From positions 3,132,729-3,196,728 of the forward strand of contig NZ_OMOR01000001.1 of the NCBI RefSeq assembly GCF_900302465.1: 64,000 nucleotides of DNA, read 5' to 3'. Origin of the DNA: Ascidiaceihabitans donghaensis (lineage in GTDB: Bacteria > Pseudomonadota > Alphaproteobacteria > Rhodobacterales > Rhodobacteraceae). Below are positions 55,073 to 64,000 of this stretch, piece by piece (within the stretch, counting starts at the first letter, position 1; every line of letters starts with the position of its first letter). The notes under the pieces are model-generated. The model did no database searches, was not told the DNA's origin, and worked only from the letters and a program-made list of their open reading frames with translations. The translations under genes were made by a program, and so were the position numbers.

Positions 55073-56371
55073 CTACTTATGATCTGTTGCAAGGCGGCGT
55101 TCCAGCCACTGCGAATATTGTGAAATGCCGTAACACACGACAAAGAACAGAACCGATGCGAAGCCAAACAGCTCCCAATAGACCCCATTCCATTCAGTCG
55201 ATGCCAAGATCGGCCCCCGGATCATGCCGACAATATCGAACATCGAAATGACCGACACCAGCGTGGTGTCTTTGAACAGACCCACCGCCACGTTCACGAT
55301 CCCAGGAATGGAAATCTTGAGCGCTTGTGGCAGAATGATCAGCCGCATCGCTTGCGGGTAATCCAAACCAAGGCTGTCTGCGGCCTCATATTGCCCTTTT
55401 GGCAAAGCGGCCAGACCACCCCGAATCACCTCGGCGATATAGGCCGAGGAGAACAGCGTAATCATGATCACAACCCGAATGAACAAGTCAGGATTTGATC
55501 CCGGAGGAAACAGATAGGCCAACATCACACTCGCCACGAACAGCAAGGTGATCAGCGGAACGCCACGAATGAATTCAATGAAAACCACGCAGATCCACTT
55601 GATCAAAGGCATGCTGGACTGACGGCCCAATGCCAAAGCGATCCCAATTGGGATGGACAATGACACACACGTCACACCCAGCATCATGTTGAACATGAAG
55701 CCCCCAAGGTCACGCGACGGCACAGACCGCATCGCACCTTCAGTGATTTCGCTGCTGGGGAAGATGTATCCACAGATGATCCAGACGACAAATGCTGTCG
55801 CAATCCCGCCAAAGAACCCAAGCGCAAAATTCTGCGCCACAAAGCGCGAATAGAACACATATGCTGCGATGATTCCCAAAAGCGCTGTCACGGGGGCCCA
55901 GATTGCCCCCCCCCAGATCAGCCAATAGGCCACAAACGGGAACAATGCTGTAATGATCAACAACTTGCGTGGCAGATCAAAGAACAGAACAGGCGCGGCT
56001 GCAAAGAACAGCAGGACAAAGGCCAGCCCGGGACGCCAATACAAGTCTGTTGGATATTTGAACCCAAAGATCAGCTGGTTCCAGCGTTCCGTCAGAACTG
56101 CAAAACAGGCCCCTGATTCACCGTTCAAAATCTCGCGGCAGGCCTTCAGGCTGGGGGAATCCCATATCCCGTTCATGATCCACGGCAGCGCGCCGCTGAG
56201 CACCAGATAAACAACATAAAGCGCAATTATAGTCAAAATGCTGTTTGCGGGGGTCGCAAACAAGTTGTCCTTCACCCACTTGACCGGACCAGCCGCTGTG
56301 TTTGGGGGGGGCTTTGCGGCCACCTCTTGTGTGCGCACGAAGGCGACTGAATTGGTTGATTGATCAGACAT
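55073..56371 (-). CDS. bztC: Amino-acid ABC transporter permease BztC
   Basis: The 432-residue permease is one of the long BztB/BztC pair. After helices about 40-60 and 130-215, the C-terminal half holds the amino-acid permease domain. There FRGG-like [28 protein letters not shown] is the coupling loop and [21 protein letters not shown] follows. It ends two bases from bztB's region (56373) and works as a heterodimer with it. Confidence 0.94.
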   Translation of the reverse strand: MSDQSTNSVAFVRTQEVAAKPPPNTAAGPVKWVKDNLFATPANSILTIIALYVVYLVLSGALPWIMNGIWDSPSLKACREILNGESGACFAVLTERWNQLIFGFKYPTDLYWRPGLAFVLLFFAAAPVLFFDLPRKLLIITALFPFVAYWLIWGGAIWAPVTALLGIIAAYVFYSRFVAQNFALGFFGGIATAFVVWIICGYIFPSSEITEGAMRSVPSRDLGGFMFNMMLGVTCVSLSIPIGIALALGRQSSMPLIKWICVVFIEFIRGVPLITLLFVASVMLAYLFPPGSNPDLFIRVVIMITLFSSAYIAEVIRGGLAALPKGQYEAADSLGLDYPQAMRLIILPQALKISIPGIVNVAVGLFKDTTLVSVISMFDIVGMIRGPILASTEWNGVYWELFGFASVLFFVVCYGISQYSQWLERRLATDHK

Positions 56372-56372
56372 A

Positions 56373-57599
56373 TCAGCGCTCCTTCAGTTTCATGGCGTTG
56401 TTATAGACGTTCATTCCAGCGGAAATGCTGAGCGAGATGACGAGGTAGAACAACATCAGCAAGATCACGCATTCGATGGCGCGGCCCGTTTGGTTCAGTG
56501 TCACACCGCCCAAAGTGCCCGTCACATCCATATACCCCACCGCAATCGCAAGCGACGAGTTCTTGGTGATGTTCAGATAGTTGGAAATCAGAGGTGGAAT
56601 GATGATGCGCAAGGCCTGAGGCAACACAACAAGGCTCATGGTGCGGCCCGGGCGCAGACCCAATGCGGCGGCGGCCTCTGTTTGGCCTTTGGATACCGCT
56701 TGGATGCCTGCACGCACGTTTTCCGCGATGAAGGCCCCCGTGTAGATCGACAAGGCAAACCAAAGCGCGATCAAAGACCCACGGATCGTAATGCCGCCTT
56801 TGAAGTTGAAGCCTTTGAGTTCTGGCAGTTCAAACGACAGACCGAGGATCAGTGAAACGGCAATCAGAGGGCCAAACCAGATCGCAAGGTTGGTCAGCAA
56901 GGTTGCTGGACGCTCACCTGTGGCTTCCTGAATGCGGGTCGCACGGGCCGTTACGGCGCGCGCCCCAAAGAAGGAGCCGACCAGCAACACCAGCACCAGC
57001 AGGAAATCCAAACCGCCACCAAAGCCGCGCTGAAAGAAAGGCAACGGCGTGTAGATGCCGCGATTGGTAAAGGCAAATGCGTTGAACAACATGCTGGCTT
57101 CGGGTTCGTCCCCTCGAAAGGCGCGTGGCCCCGGCAGCACAGCCGTCATGATTGTAAAGATGATGAGGATCCAGATCAGCACGGGAATGTTGCGGAAAAT
57201 CTCAACATAAAATGCCATCAATTTGGACACGAGCCAGTTGTTCGACAGGCGCAAAACCCCGGCCAAAACCCCAAAAACCGTTGCTGTTACGCAGGCCAGA
57301 AAGGCAACAAGCAGCGTATTCAGGATGCCAACAATTGCGGCGCGTAGGTTAGAGGACTGGCTGGTGTATTCAATCAGACGCTGATTAATATCGTAACCTG
57401 CTGGCGTGCCAAGAAAATCAAAGCTGATGTCCAAACCCTGTGCAGCAAGGTTGGTCGCCACGTTGCTGGCTAGAAGGAAAATCGACAGCGCCAAAACCAA
57501 GGCTGCAATCGCTTGTAAAGTAAGGGAGCGGTATCGCGTATCGCTCAATAGCATAGATAGACGGAACTGCCCTCTGGGAGGGTCGGTCATTATCGTCAT
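56373..57599 (-). CDS. bztB: Amino-acid ABC transporter permease BztB
   Basis: The ATG at 57599 follows GGGGAT; ATGs at 57629 and 57590 are alternatives. The 408-residue protein has N-terminal helices, an inserted region with FLGTPAGYDINQRLIEYTSQSS divided over the first periplasmic part, and a C-terminal permease domain with AENVRAGIQAVSKGQTEAA and NYLNITKNSSLAIAVGYMD. These are hallmarks of the Aap/Bzt family. Confidence 0.93.
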   Translation of the reverse strand: MTIMTDPPRGQFRLSMLLSDTRYRSLTLQAIAALVLALSIFLLASNVATNLAAQGLDISFDFLGTPAGYDINQRLIEYTSQSSNLRAAIVGILNTLLVAFLACVTATVFGVLAGVLRLSNNWLVSKLMAFYVEIFRNIPVLIWILIIFTIMTAVLPGPRAFRGDEPEASMLFNAFAFTNRGIYTPLPFFQRGFGGGLDFLLVLVLLVGSFFGARAVTARATRIQEATGERPATLLTNLAIWFGPLIAVSLILGLSFELPELKGFNFKGGITIRGSLIALWFALSIYTGAFIAENVRAGIQAVSKGQTEAAAALGLRPGRTMSLVVLPQALRIIIPPLISNYLNITKNSSLAIAVGYMDVTGTLGGVTLNQTGRAIECVILLMLFYLVISLSISAGMNVYNNAMKLKER

Positions 57600-57707
57600 T
57601 GGATTATCCCCGTTGTCTGGCCTGCTCATAATGCGTCTACGCGCGGCTTGGCCAGAATTTGTCTAGGTCGTCTTATTTAAGGTCGTTCTTTGTACCCCTA
57701 GAGGCGC

Positions 57708-57737
57708 GAAAGGCGCAGGTTTGACCCTGCGCCTTTC
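57708..57737 (-). terminator. Hairpin between bztA and bztB
   Basis: A perfect 12-bp stem (GAAAGGCGCAGG/CCTGCGCCTTTC) with a 6-nt loop starts 10 nt after the bztA stop. No clear U-run follows, so mRNA protection or partial attenuation is more likely than full termination. Confidence 0.65.
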
Positions 57738-57747
57738 AACTTTGGAT

Positions 57748-58764
57748 TTAGCGGAAGGGGGGGCTGTAAAGCAGGCCGCCGTCTGTCCACTGTGCGTTCA
57801 GGCCACGGGCCAGACCGATTGGAGTGGATTCGCCAATGTTCTTTTCGAACACTTCACCGTAGTTGCCACCAACGGACAGAGCTTTCATCGCCCAGTCTGC
57901 TTCCAGACCCAGCATTTTGCCCAATTCGCCTTCGGTGCCCAAGAGACGGTTGATCTCAGGGTTGTTTGTACCAGCAGACATCTCGGTGATGTTTGCAGAT
58001 GTAACGCCCAGCTCTTCAGCAGAGATCATTGCGTTCAAAGTCCAGCGAACGACGTCGCCCCATTCGTTGTCGCCGTGGCGAACAAGTGGGCCGAGTGGCT
58101 CTTTGGAGATGATTTCTGGCAACAGCACGTGGTCACCTGGGTTTTCGAATGTGGCACGTGTCGCAGCCAGACCGGATGCGTCTGTTGTGTACGTGTCGCA
58201 TGCGCCCGCAAGATACTGCTGCTGGCCTTCGGCGTTTGTCTCAATAGGCACTGGCTCATAGGAGATGTTGTTGGAACGGAAGAAATCCGCCAAGTTCAAC
58301 TCTGTTGTTGTGCCGGTTTGGATGCAGACAGTCGCGCCGTCCAGATCCTTGGCAGAGGACACGCCCAATGCTTTTGGAACCATGAAGCCTTGGCCGTCAT
58401 AGTAGTTCACGCCAACGAATGTGAACTTCAGGTCCACGTCGCGCGAGAATGTCCAAGTTGTGTTACGTGCCAGCATGTCGATTTCGCCAGACGCCAACGC
58501 AGTAAAGCGTGTTTTGCCTGTTGTTGGGACGAATTCAACGGCGTTGCCGTCACCCAAAACAGCGGCTGCAACGGCGCGACATACTGCGACGTCGAAACCT
58601 TTCCATTCACCGTTTGCGTCTGGTGCGGCAAAGCCAACCAGACCCGTTGTTACGCCACAGTTCAGCTTGCCGCGTGCTTTTACGTCGTCAAGCGTACCGG
58701 CCGCTGCTGCGCCAGCCGCAAGGCCAGCTACTGTCAGCGCACCAAAAAATACGGATGTTTTCAT
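57748..58764 (-). CDS. bztA: Amino-acid ABC transporter substrate-binding protein BztA
   Basis: The ATG at 58764 has GGAAGAGG before it; eight residues of the longer frame are dropped. The 338-residue protein starts with a signal peptide (to about residue 22), then GTLDDVKARGKLNCGV, GFAAPDANGEWKGFDVAVCR, and FMVPKALGVSSAKDLDGATVC, as in AapJ/BztA. It binds Glu, Gln, Asp or Asn in the periplasm. It is first in bztABCD. Confidence 0.95.
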   Translation of the reverse strand: MKTSVFFGALTVAGLAAGAAAAGTLDDVKARGKLNCGVTTGLVGFAAPDANGEWKGFDVAVCRAVAAAVLGDGNAVEFVPTTGKTRFTALASGEIDMLARNTTWTFSRDVDLKFTFVGVNYYDGQGFMVPKALGVSSAKDLDGATVCIQTGTTTELNLADFFRSNNISYEPVPIETNAEGQQQYLAGACDTYTTDASGLAATRATFENPGDHVLLPEIISKEPLGPLVRHGDNEWGDVVRWTLNAMISAEELGVTSANITEMSAGTNNPEINRLLGTEGELGKMLGLEADWAMKALSVGGNYGEVFEKNIGESTPIGLARGLNAQWTDGGLLYSPPFR

Positions 58765-58959
58765 TTTAACCTCTTCCTGATTTTCCACCGTTTTTACGGC
58801 AGATGCTTTGGCACGTTATGTGCCTTAGGCGATACCACACGAGATTGCCTCGATGGTGGCGCTTAGTGTGGTCGCAAACGTCCAAAAAGGTCAAGGGTGA
58901 GATGATCATTTAACCAGACAGAAATCCGTGATTGAACATCGATTACGCTTGCCTCTGCT

Positions 58960-59673
58960 TCACCCTGCACGAGAAGCGTCAAAAAAGCGCTTTGCGTGTA
59001 TAAAAGCAGTCTGTTTTACCGCAATCAGCGCTTGCGCTTCATCATCTTCGCCCCACTGTTCTTCCTGCCAAAGTTCATCCAGTCGCGACATGGTCCAGAT
59101 ATCTTCGATGGGCATATGATCGTAGGCCGCTGCAAAACCAAGAATCAGTGACCCCGACATGCTAACTAAGTCGTGAAACCCCGCCAATTCGAACGGGTTT
59201 AAAGCATGTGTTCTGTCGCTCAACGTGGCCAGCGACGCGGGGTCTTGCGGGACGTGAATGACGCCGGTGCGTGGCTCAAGTTTGGCATTCAAAAAGGTTT
59301 CAGACCAGTTCAGAACCGGATCCCAAGCCGCCGCTTGCCGTGCCACCAATTCCGCAGGCGATTGCGCCCGATAACACAGCAAATCACTGTCGCCATAAGC
59401 TGCCAGCATGTCAGCCACTTCGGCGTGTTGCACGCGCACCTTGTCGATGGCGGCATTTGCGCTGCGGGTGAAAGGCATCGTGTTTGGGTCCACCTTTTCC
59501 AATTGTGCGTCCCATTCCGCTGCAATCGCTTGTGCCATGGCTTGCGTCGGCACATGTAACGCGGCCTTGGCCGGCGTCTTCACTGGACGACCATCAAGCG
59601 CCACGGCAAAACCACCGTCCACTTCCTGCACATCCGCGTTTGTCCAAAACCGTTTCGGGGCCCAATCGCTCAT
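58960..59673 (-). CDS. ATP12-family F1-ATPase assembly chaperone
   Basis: The ATG at 59673 overlaps the HAD gene's stop, giving 237 residues. The N-terminus KRFWTNADVQEVDGGFAVALDGRPVKTP and later PFTRSANAAIDKV fit the ATP12 family, which in mitochondria assists F1 alpha-subunit assembly. Alphaproteobacteria carry this gene as well. It is last in the degP-mgsA-crcB-rluC-HAD-ATP12 run. Confidence 0.92.
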   Translation of the reverse strand: MSDWAPKRFWTNADVQEVDGGFAVALDGRPVKTPAKAALHVPTQAMAQAIAAEWDAQLEKVDPNTMPFTRSANAAIDKVRVQHAEVADMLAAYGDSDLLCYRAQSPAELVARQAAAWDPVLNWSETFLNAKLEPRTGVIHVPQDPASLATLSDRTHALNPFELAGFHDLVSMSGSLILGFAAAYDHMPIEDIWTMSRLDELWQEEQWGEDDEAQALIAVKQTAFIHAKRFFDASRAG

Positions 59674-60353
59674 TGTTTGTTTTCCCACATCTCGTTCAAA
59701 ACGTCAGGCAATGCCTGAAAATTATCAACCATCCGTGTAGCGCCACCCAAGCGATCGCGCCCATGATAGCCCCACGTCACCCCAACAGATCGCACGCCCG
59801 CACTGGCCGCCATGTCCATATCAAAGCTGGTGTCACCCACCATAACCGCATGCTGCGCATCGACGCCCGTTTCTTGCAAAGCGGTCAGGATCATCGCGGG
59901 GTGCGGTTTGGACGGGTGAAAATCTGCAACCTGCTGTGTGACAAATTTAGGCGCCAGATCGAAAGCCTCTAGCAATTTGTCGAGCCCCCGCTTTGATTTA
60001 CCCGTCGCCACACCCAGCAAAACGTCCGGCACATTGTGCAGCGCATTCAAACACTCCAGCGCACCGGGATACAGCGGCGACGATGCAGCCACACCCGTTT
60101 CTTCGCGGTGCGCCATAAAGGCCGATTTATAGGCAGTGGACAGAGCCTCATGGGCGGCCGCGCTGGCGCTTGGGGCCAAAAGCGGCATCAACATATGCAG
60201 GGACAATCCCACACCACTCAAAATGTCAGCCCGTTCAGGGGCCGCCAATCCGACTTCGGAAAACGCCGCTTTCATACACGCTACAATTACGGCTTGGCTG
60301 TCGACCAATGTGCCATCAACATCGAAAATGACCAAACGCAAAGGCGCGTCCAT
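59670..60353 (-). CDS. HAD-family hydrolase (phosphoglycolate-phosphatase-like)
   Basis: The ATG at 60353 overlaps the rluC stop (TAATG); 20 upstream residues are dropped. The 227 residues show motif I FDVDGTLVDSQ, a helical cap, motif II-like VATGKSKRGLDKLL, and motif III/IV MVGDTSFDMDMA. It is a phosphatase of the Gph-like subgroup with unknown substrate. Confidence 0.9.
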   Translation of the reverse strand: MDAPLRLVIFDVDGTLVDSQAVIVACMKAAFSEVGLAAPERADILSGVGLSLHMLMPLLAPSASAAAHEALSTAYKSAFMAHREETGVAASSPLYPGALECLNALHNVPDVLLGVATGKSKRGLDKLLEAFDLAPKFVTQQVADFHPSKPHPAMILTALQETGVDAQHAVMVGDTSFDMDMAASAGVRSVGVTWGYHGRDRLGGATRMVDNFQALPDVLNEMWENKQ

Positions 60354-61393
60354 TACAGCGCCTCGAACGGATCTTCTGCAGCCAGATCTTCGGTCCATCC
60401 GAAGGTGTCCCACGCATGCACCATATGATCAGGCAGCTCAGCCGTCACAGTGATGGGTTTGCGCGTTTCAGGATGCTCAAAGCGCATCATACGGGCGTGC
60501 AAATGCAATTTTTTGGAAATGGTGCCACCCAACTGTGCGCCCCATCCGTCACCCATGTTTTCTTGGCCTGACCCGCCATATTTGCCATCACCAATGATCG
60601 GATGACCAATTTCGGACATATGGACGCGCAATTGGTGTGTGCGGCCTGTGAGCGGTTCCATCGCGACCCACGCGGCACGCGACGCCACACGGTAAAGCGT
60701 TGCATATAAAGTATGCGCGCGCTTGGCCCCGGGGGTGTTGTCCACATCACGCGGGTGTAAAGCGACCATCTTTTCGCCTTCACCGGAGCGACCGTGCCCG
60801 CCCGCCTTCACCACACCAAAGCGGATTTCGCCCAGATACGGTGTCGGCACGCCTGCCACCAGCGCCCAGTAAATCTTGCGTGTTTGTTTGTGGCGCAATG
60901 CTTCGGTCAGCGATTTCGCCGCCATGCGTGTGCGTGCCAACAACAAAACACCCGATGTGTCTTTGTCCAAACGGTGCACAAGACGCGGTTTTTCGTCGTA
61001 GTCGAACATCAAGGCCTCACATAGCCCATCCACATGTCGTGTCTGACCCGACCCGCCTTGGGTTGGTAAGCCCGCGGGTTTGTTGATGGCAATGACGTGA
61101 TCGTCTTTATAAATCACGCAAGCACGGATCATCTTGGCATCTGCGTCAGAAACCTTGCGCTTGTGGTCAGGTTCCGGGGCCTGATTGTCCGGTAAAGGTG
61201 GAATCCGAATGGATTGGCCAACTTCAAGACGGGTCGACGCCTTGACGCGCCCCCCGTCCACTCGCAAATCACCTTTACGACACATCTTTTCAACACGACC
61301 CTGCGGGATATGCGGAAACATCTTTTTGAACCACCGATCAAGACGCTGGTCGCCTTCATCTTTGCCCACTGTTAATATTTGAACACGGCTCAT
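60353..61393 (-). CDS. rluC: RluC/RluD-family 23S rRNA pseudouridine synthase
   Basis: The ATG at 61393 overlaps the crcB stop by 4 bp; the 81-residue longer frame shadows crcB. The 346 residues have an N-terminal S4 domain (LDRWFKKMFPHIPQGRVEKMCRKGDLRVDG region) and the synthase domain with catalytic Asp in HRLDKDTSGVLLL and the RTHQLRVHM motif. Assignment to RluC rather than RluD is tentative. Confidence 0.93.
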   Translation of the reverse strand: MSRVQILTVGKDEGDQRLDRWFKKMFPHIPQGRVEKMCRKGDLRVDGGRVKASTRLEVGQSIRIPPLPDNQAPEPDHKRKVSDADAKMIRACVIYKDDHVIAINKPAGLPTQGGSGQTRHVDGLCEALMFDYDEKPRLVHRLDKDTSGVLLLARTRMAAKSLTEALRHKQTRKIYWALVAGVPTPYLGEIRFGVVKAGGHGRSGEGEKMVALHPRDVDNTPGAKRAHTLYATLYRVASRAAWVAMEPLTGRTHQLRVHMSEIGHPIIGDGKYGGSGQENMGDGWGAQLGGTISKKLHLHARMMRFEHPETRKPITVTAELPDHMVHAWDTFGWTEDLAAEDPFEAL

Positions 61394-61743
61394 GCCGCAC
61401 CTCCTTTGGCAAGCCAAAGGCCCGCAAAACAGGCCAACAGCGATAAAATCACCGTGGCCAGAACATATGTACCTGCCGCACCCAACCGTCCATCCTGAAC
61501 AAGGCGCATGGTATCCAGTGAAAACGTCGAAAACGTCGTGAAGCCGCCCAAGACACCCGTCATCAGGAAGGGCAGCACAGATGGCGATTTGTCCATCGCC
61601 AAAACCCAAACCACGCCGATCAGAAATGATCCACACACGTTGACGGCAAGCGTACCCAACGGAAAGGCAAACGCCATTCCCAAGAGATAGCGCAAAGACG
61701 CGCCCAACGCGCCGCCCAACGCCACAAAGATCATCGTTTTCAT
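61390..61743 (-). CDS. crcB: Fluoride ion channel CrcB/Fluc
   Basis: CrcB exports fluoride. The start is ATG at 61743 (or 61746). The 117 residues have four helices and the family signatures GGALGASLRYLLG, LAVNVCGSFLIG and GVLGGFTTFSTFSLDT, with the conserved Asn and the Phe box. No fluoride riboswitch is recognised before it; it follows mgsA after 40 bp. Confidence 0.95.
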   Translation of the reverse strand: MKTMIFVALGGALGASLRYLLGMAFAFPLGTLAVNVCGSFLIGVVWVLAMDKSPSVLPFLMTGVLGGFTTFSTFSLDTMRLVQDGRLGAAGTYVLATVILSLLACFAGLWLAKGGAA

Positions 61744-61783
61744 CATGGGGCGTCTGTTGCGTGTCGCAGCCCCAGAGTCAAGT

Positions 61784-63091
61784 TCAGCCTCGGGTTTCGC
61801 GCTTGGCGCGTAGCTTCGCAAAGTAATCGACGCGTTTTTTCAATTCGCGTTCAAAGCCCCGTTCCACTGGATCATAAAGAACGGGTCGCCCCATGCCGTC
61901 AGGAAAATAATTCTGCCCCGAAAACCCGTCTTCCGCATCATGATCGTAGGCATAGCCGTCGCCGTACCCTTGGTCCTTCATCAAAGATGTGGGGGCATTC
62001 AGGATATGTTTCGGGGGCAGTTTTGATCCGGTTTCCTTGGCTGCGCGTCGCGCACTTTTATACGCGACGTAGGTTGCGTTGGATTTGGGGGCCAGAGCCA
62101 CATAAGTCACGGCCTGCGCCAGCGCCAATTCGCCTTCCGGGCTGCCAAGGCGTTCATACGTTTCCCACGACTGCAGGCACACGGCCTGCGCCTGTGGATC
62201 CGCCAGTCCTATATCTTCAACAGCCATCCGCGTGATGCGCCGTGCCAGAAAACGCGGATCTTCGCCCCCTTCCAACATACGTGCAAACCAGTACAGCGCC
62301 GCATCAGGGTCTGACCCGCGCACAGATTTATGCAACGCGCTGATCAAGTTGTAATGTGCATCGCCGCCTTTGTCGTATTGGGCCGCGCGGCGCATCAGGC
62401 GATTGCCCAACGCCTGCGGATCAAGCTTGCCTTCAACGGTCCATGCCGCAACCTGTTCGACCAGATTTAGCAGCGCTCGCCCGTCGCCATCGGCCATTTC
62501 AAGCAGGGCTTCACGCGCGTGCCCGTCCAATGGCAACGCGCGGCCTAGTTCTTGCTCTGCTCTTTGCGCCAAACGCTCAAGGTCCGCCAAGTCAAGGCGA
62601 TCCAGCACCAAGACCTGCGCCCGCGACATGACGGCTGCGTTCAGTTCAAAAGACGGGTTTTCGGTGGTGGCTCCCACAAGCAGAATGGTCCCATCTTCCA
62701 TATGCGGCAAAAATCCGTCTTGTTGCGCTTTGTTAAAGCGGTGGATCTCGTCGACAAACAACAACGTGCCTTGCCCGTTCTGTCGGCGTATCTTGGCCGC
62801 TTCAAACACTTTTCGCAGGTCTGGAACCCCTGTGAAAATGGCCGATATCTGCACAAAATGCAGATCGGTTTCATGGGCCAACAACCGCGCAATCGTTGTT
62901 TTACCAACGCCGGGTGGGCCCCAGAAAATCAACGATGTCAACGCCCCTGCCCCCAACATCACCGACAGCGGGCCTTCTGGCCCCAACACCTGTGACTGGC
63001 CAATGACCTCTTGCAAGGTTTTGGGCCGCAGACGGTCGGCCAAGGGGCGTGGCATGTCCGGCTTGGGTTGGTCGCCAAAAAGATCGGACAT
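61784..63091 (-). CDS. rarA: Replication-associated recombination protein RarA/MgsA
   Basis: The ATG at 63091 overlaps the degP stop (TGATG). The 435-residue AAA+ ATPase has Walker A GPPGVGKTT, Walker B LLFVDEIHRFNK, sensor GATTENPSFELN, and the C-terminal MgsA tetramerisation part with FARMLEGGEDPRFLARR and KSARRAAKE. It acts at stalled replication forks. Confidence 0.95.
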   Translation of the reverse strand: MSDLFGDQPKPDMPRPLADRLRPKTLQEVIGQSQVLGPEGPLSVMLGAGALTSLIFWGPPGVGKTTIARLLAHETDLHFVQISAIFTGVPDLRKVFEAAKIRRQNGQGTLLFVDEIHRFNKAQQDGFLPHMEDGTILLVGATTENPSFELNAAVMSRAQVLVLDRLDLADLERLAQRAEQELGRALPLDGHAREALLEMADGDGRALLNLVEQVAAWTVEGKLDPQALGNRLMRRAAQYDKGGDAHYNLISALHKSVRGSDPDAALYWFARMLEGGEDPRFLARRITRMAVEDIGLADPQAQAVCLQSWETYERLGSPEGELALAQAVTYVALAPKSNATYVAYKSARRAAKETGSKLPPKHILNAPTSLMKDQGYGDGYAYDHDAEDGFSGQNYFPDGMGRPVLYDPVERGFERELKKRVDYFAKLRAKRETRG

Positions 63092-64000
63092 CAGATGCGA
63101 AACCGCAATTGCACCCGCGATGCACCTCGGATCACTTCCAAACGCACCCAACGGCCAGCGTCTTGCAAGGCGCGGGCCACATCTTGCGGCGAAGAAACAT
63201 CTGTGTCGTCGACCCGTGCGACCACATCACCGCGGCGCAAGCCGACGCGCACAGCGACAGGGCCCGGATCAACGACCACGACGCCTTTTGCATTCAATTG
63301 CAGGTTCAATTCATTGATCACCGCTGGATTGATCTGCGCCAAAGACAGCCCTTCCAACACATCGCGACGCCCCAAAACGGTGGCATTGCGCGGCGGCATA
63401 TCCGGGGCCGCAATCAGCGACACCGGAACCGTATCCTGCTGCCCTTCGCGCACCCGCGTGACTTGGGATGTGTTGCCGAGGCCCGCGACACTCATCCGGA
63501 ATACCATTTCGGACGGCGTGTTCACCGCCAACCCATCTACAGCCACAATCACATCGCCCACTTGAAAACCTGCAGATTGAAAGGGGCTGACGGGGTGCAT
63601 GCCGGAAATGACGATACCGCCGGGCAACTCAAGACCGAAGGTTTCGGCCATATCCGCGTCGACGGTTTGACCACTTAGCCCCGCCCAAGGCCGTGCAAAC
63701 ACATCGTTGCCCGCATCAGCTTGTTCGACAAACGCACGCACCAGATCCGCTGGAATCGCAAAGCCGATGCCGTTGGAACCACCAGAGCGGGACAGAATAC
63801 GCGTATTGATGCCAATCACGCGGCCCGACATGTCGATCAAAGCGCCACCGGAATTGCCCGGGTTAATAGGTGCATCTGTTTGGATAAAATACCCCCGCCC
63901 ATTGCCATTTGATGCGCCGGACCGCGCCAGACCGGACACGATCCCACTGCTGACAGTTTGACCTACGCCAAAGGGATTGCCTATGGCCAAGACCAATTCA
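63091..64000 (-). CDS. DegP/DegQ-type periplasmic serine protease (5' part outside window)
   Basis: The C-terminal ~302 residues are visible; the gene runs off the right edge. Seen are LVLAIGNPFG, the catalytic-Ser segment INPGNSGGALID, GIGFAIPADLV, and two PDZ domains (about the regions around SPFQSAGFQVGDVIVAVDG and GLRRGDVVARVDD). The His and Asp of the triad would lie outside. It is a Do-family HtrA protease/chaperone of the cell envelope. Confidence 0.93.
   Translation of the reverse strand, partial: ELVLAIGNPFGVGQTVSSGIVSGLARSGASNGNGRGYFIQTDAPINPGNSGGALIDMSGRVIGINTRILSRSGGSNGIGFAIPADLVRAFVEQADAGNDVFARPWAGLSGQTVDADMAETFGLELPGGIVISGMHPVSPFQSAGFQVGDVIVAVDGLAVNTPSEMVFRMSVAGLGNTSQVTRVREGQQDTVPVSLIAAPDMPPRNATVLGRRDVLEGLSLAQINPAVINELNLQLNAKGVVVVDPGPVAVRVGLRRGDVVARVDDTDVSSPQDVARALQDAGRWVRLEVIRGASRVQLRFRI

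Noticed and set aside
57721-58866. Long plus-strand frame (381 codons), Cys-rich
   Set aside because: Antisense to bztA; the cysteines arise from the opposite strand's codon usage.

Overview
The window reads as chromosomal DNA of a marine alphaproteobacterium of the Rhodobacterales (Roseobacter group). The support is inference from gene content: a BztABCD amino-acid transporter, a TAXI-type TRAP transporter, a CuyA-like L-cysteate sulfo-lyase, a complete C-P lyase cluster, an ATP12-type F1 assembly chaperone, and the rpmH-rnpA-yidD-ttcA-yidC-MOSC-engB-argB order. I see no rRNA, insertion sequence, prophage or CRISPR array. One tRNA gene, tRNA-Arg(ACG), is present.

Layout. Positions 1-2676: the 5' part of a vanadium-haloperoxidase/PAP2-type protein with a His-rich GGTH repeat, and a large BTAD/TPR regulator. 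2873-8533: a TAXI-TRAP transporter coupled to a D-amino-acid-dehydrogenase-like flavoenzyme, with a divergent LysR regulator. 8554-15074: a LysR regulator divergent from a sulfo-lyase/desulfhydrase (cuyA-like), followed by a betaine-type ABC transporter and an alpha/beta hydrolase. 15467-21304: a tightly coupled nickel/peptide-type ABC operon ending in an EamA permease and starting with a small DUF protein, with a Zur-like dyad in front. 21416: an Rrf2 regulator. 21986-35364: phosphonate use, made of phnGHIJKLNM, the divergent regulator phnF, and phnCDEE with a hexapeptide transferase and a periplasmic GDPD. 35601-38705: an arsenate module with an ArsR-ArsC fusion, an ArsJ-type GAPDH and ArsJ. 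39075-40577: a small accessory patch with a DUF3644 protein beside tRNA-Arg. 40646-44214: an orphan histidine kinase, a mercuric-reductase-like flavoprotein and a TVP38 membrane protein. 44510-52748: the rpmH-to-argB housekeeping block, with a degenerate-GGDEF/EAL protein inside it. 52806-54226: a sterol-desaturase-like protein and a ferredoxin. 54291-58764: bztABCD. 58960-64000: atp12, HAD phosphatase, rluC, crcB, mgsA/rarA and a truncated degP.

How the genes work together. Much of the window is high-affinity uptake plus catabolism of scarce nutrients: phosphonates and glycerophosphodiesters for phosphorus, sulfonated or zwitterionic compounds and amino acids for carbon, nitrogen and sulfur, and probably a metal complex. 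The arsenate module next to phn fits a cell that derepresses phosphate-type uptake when phosphate is short. The main regulatory observations are a five-unit 11-bp tandem array of Pho-type half-sites in front of phnC, a weaker 11-bp array in front of the GDPD gene, a Zur-like dyad in front of the Nik-type operon, and hairpins directly after four of the five substrate-binding-protein genes. Start codons were moved from the longest ORF wherever a Shine-Dalgarno sequence, a stop-start overlap or family length favoured another site.
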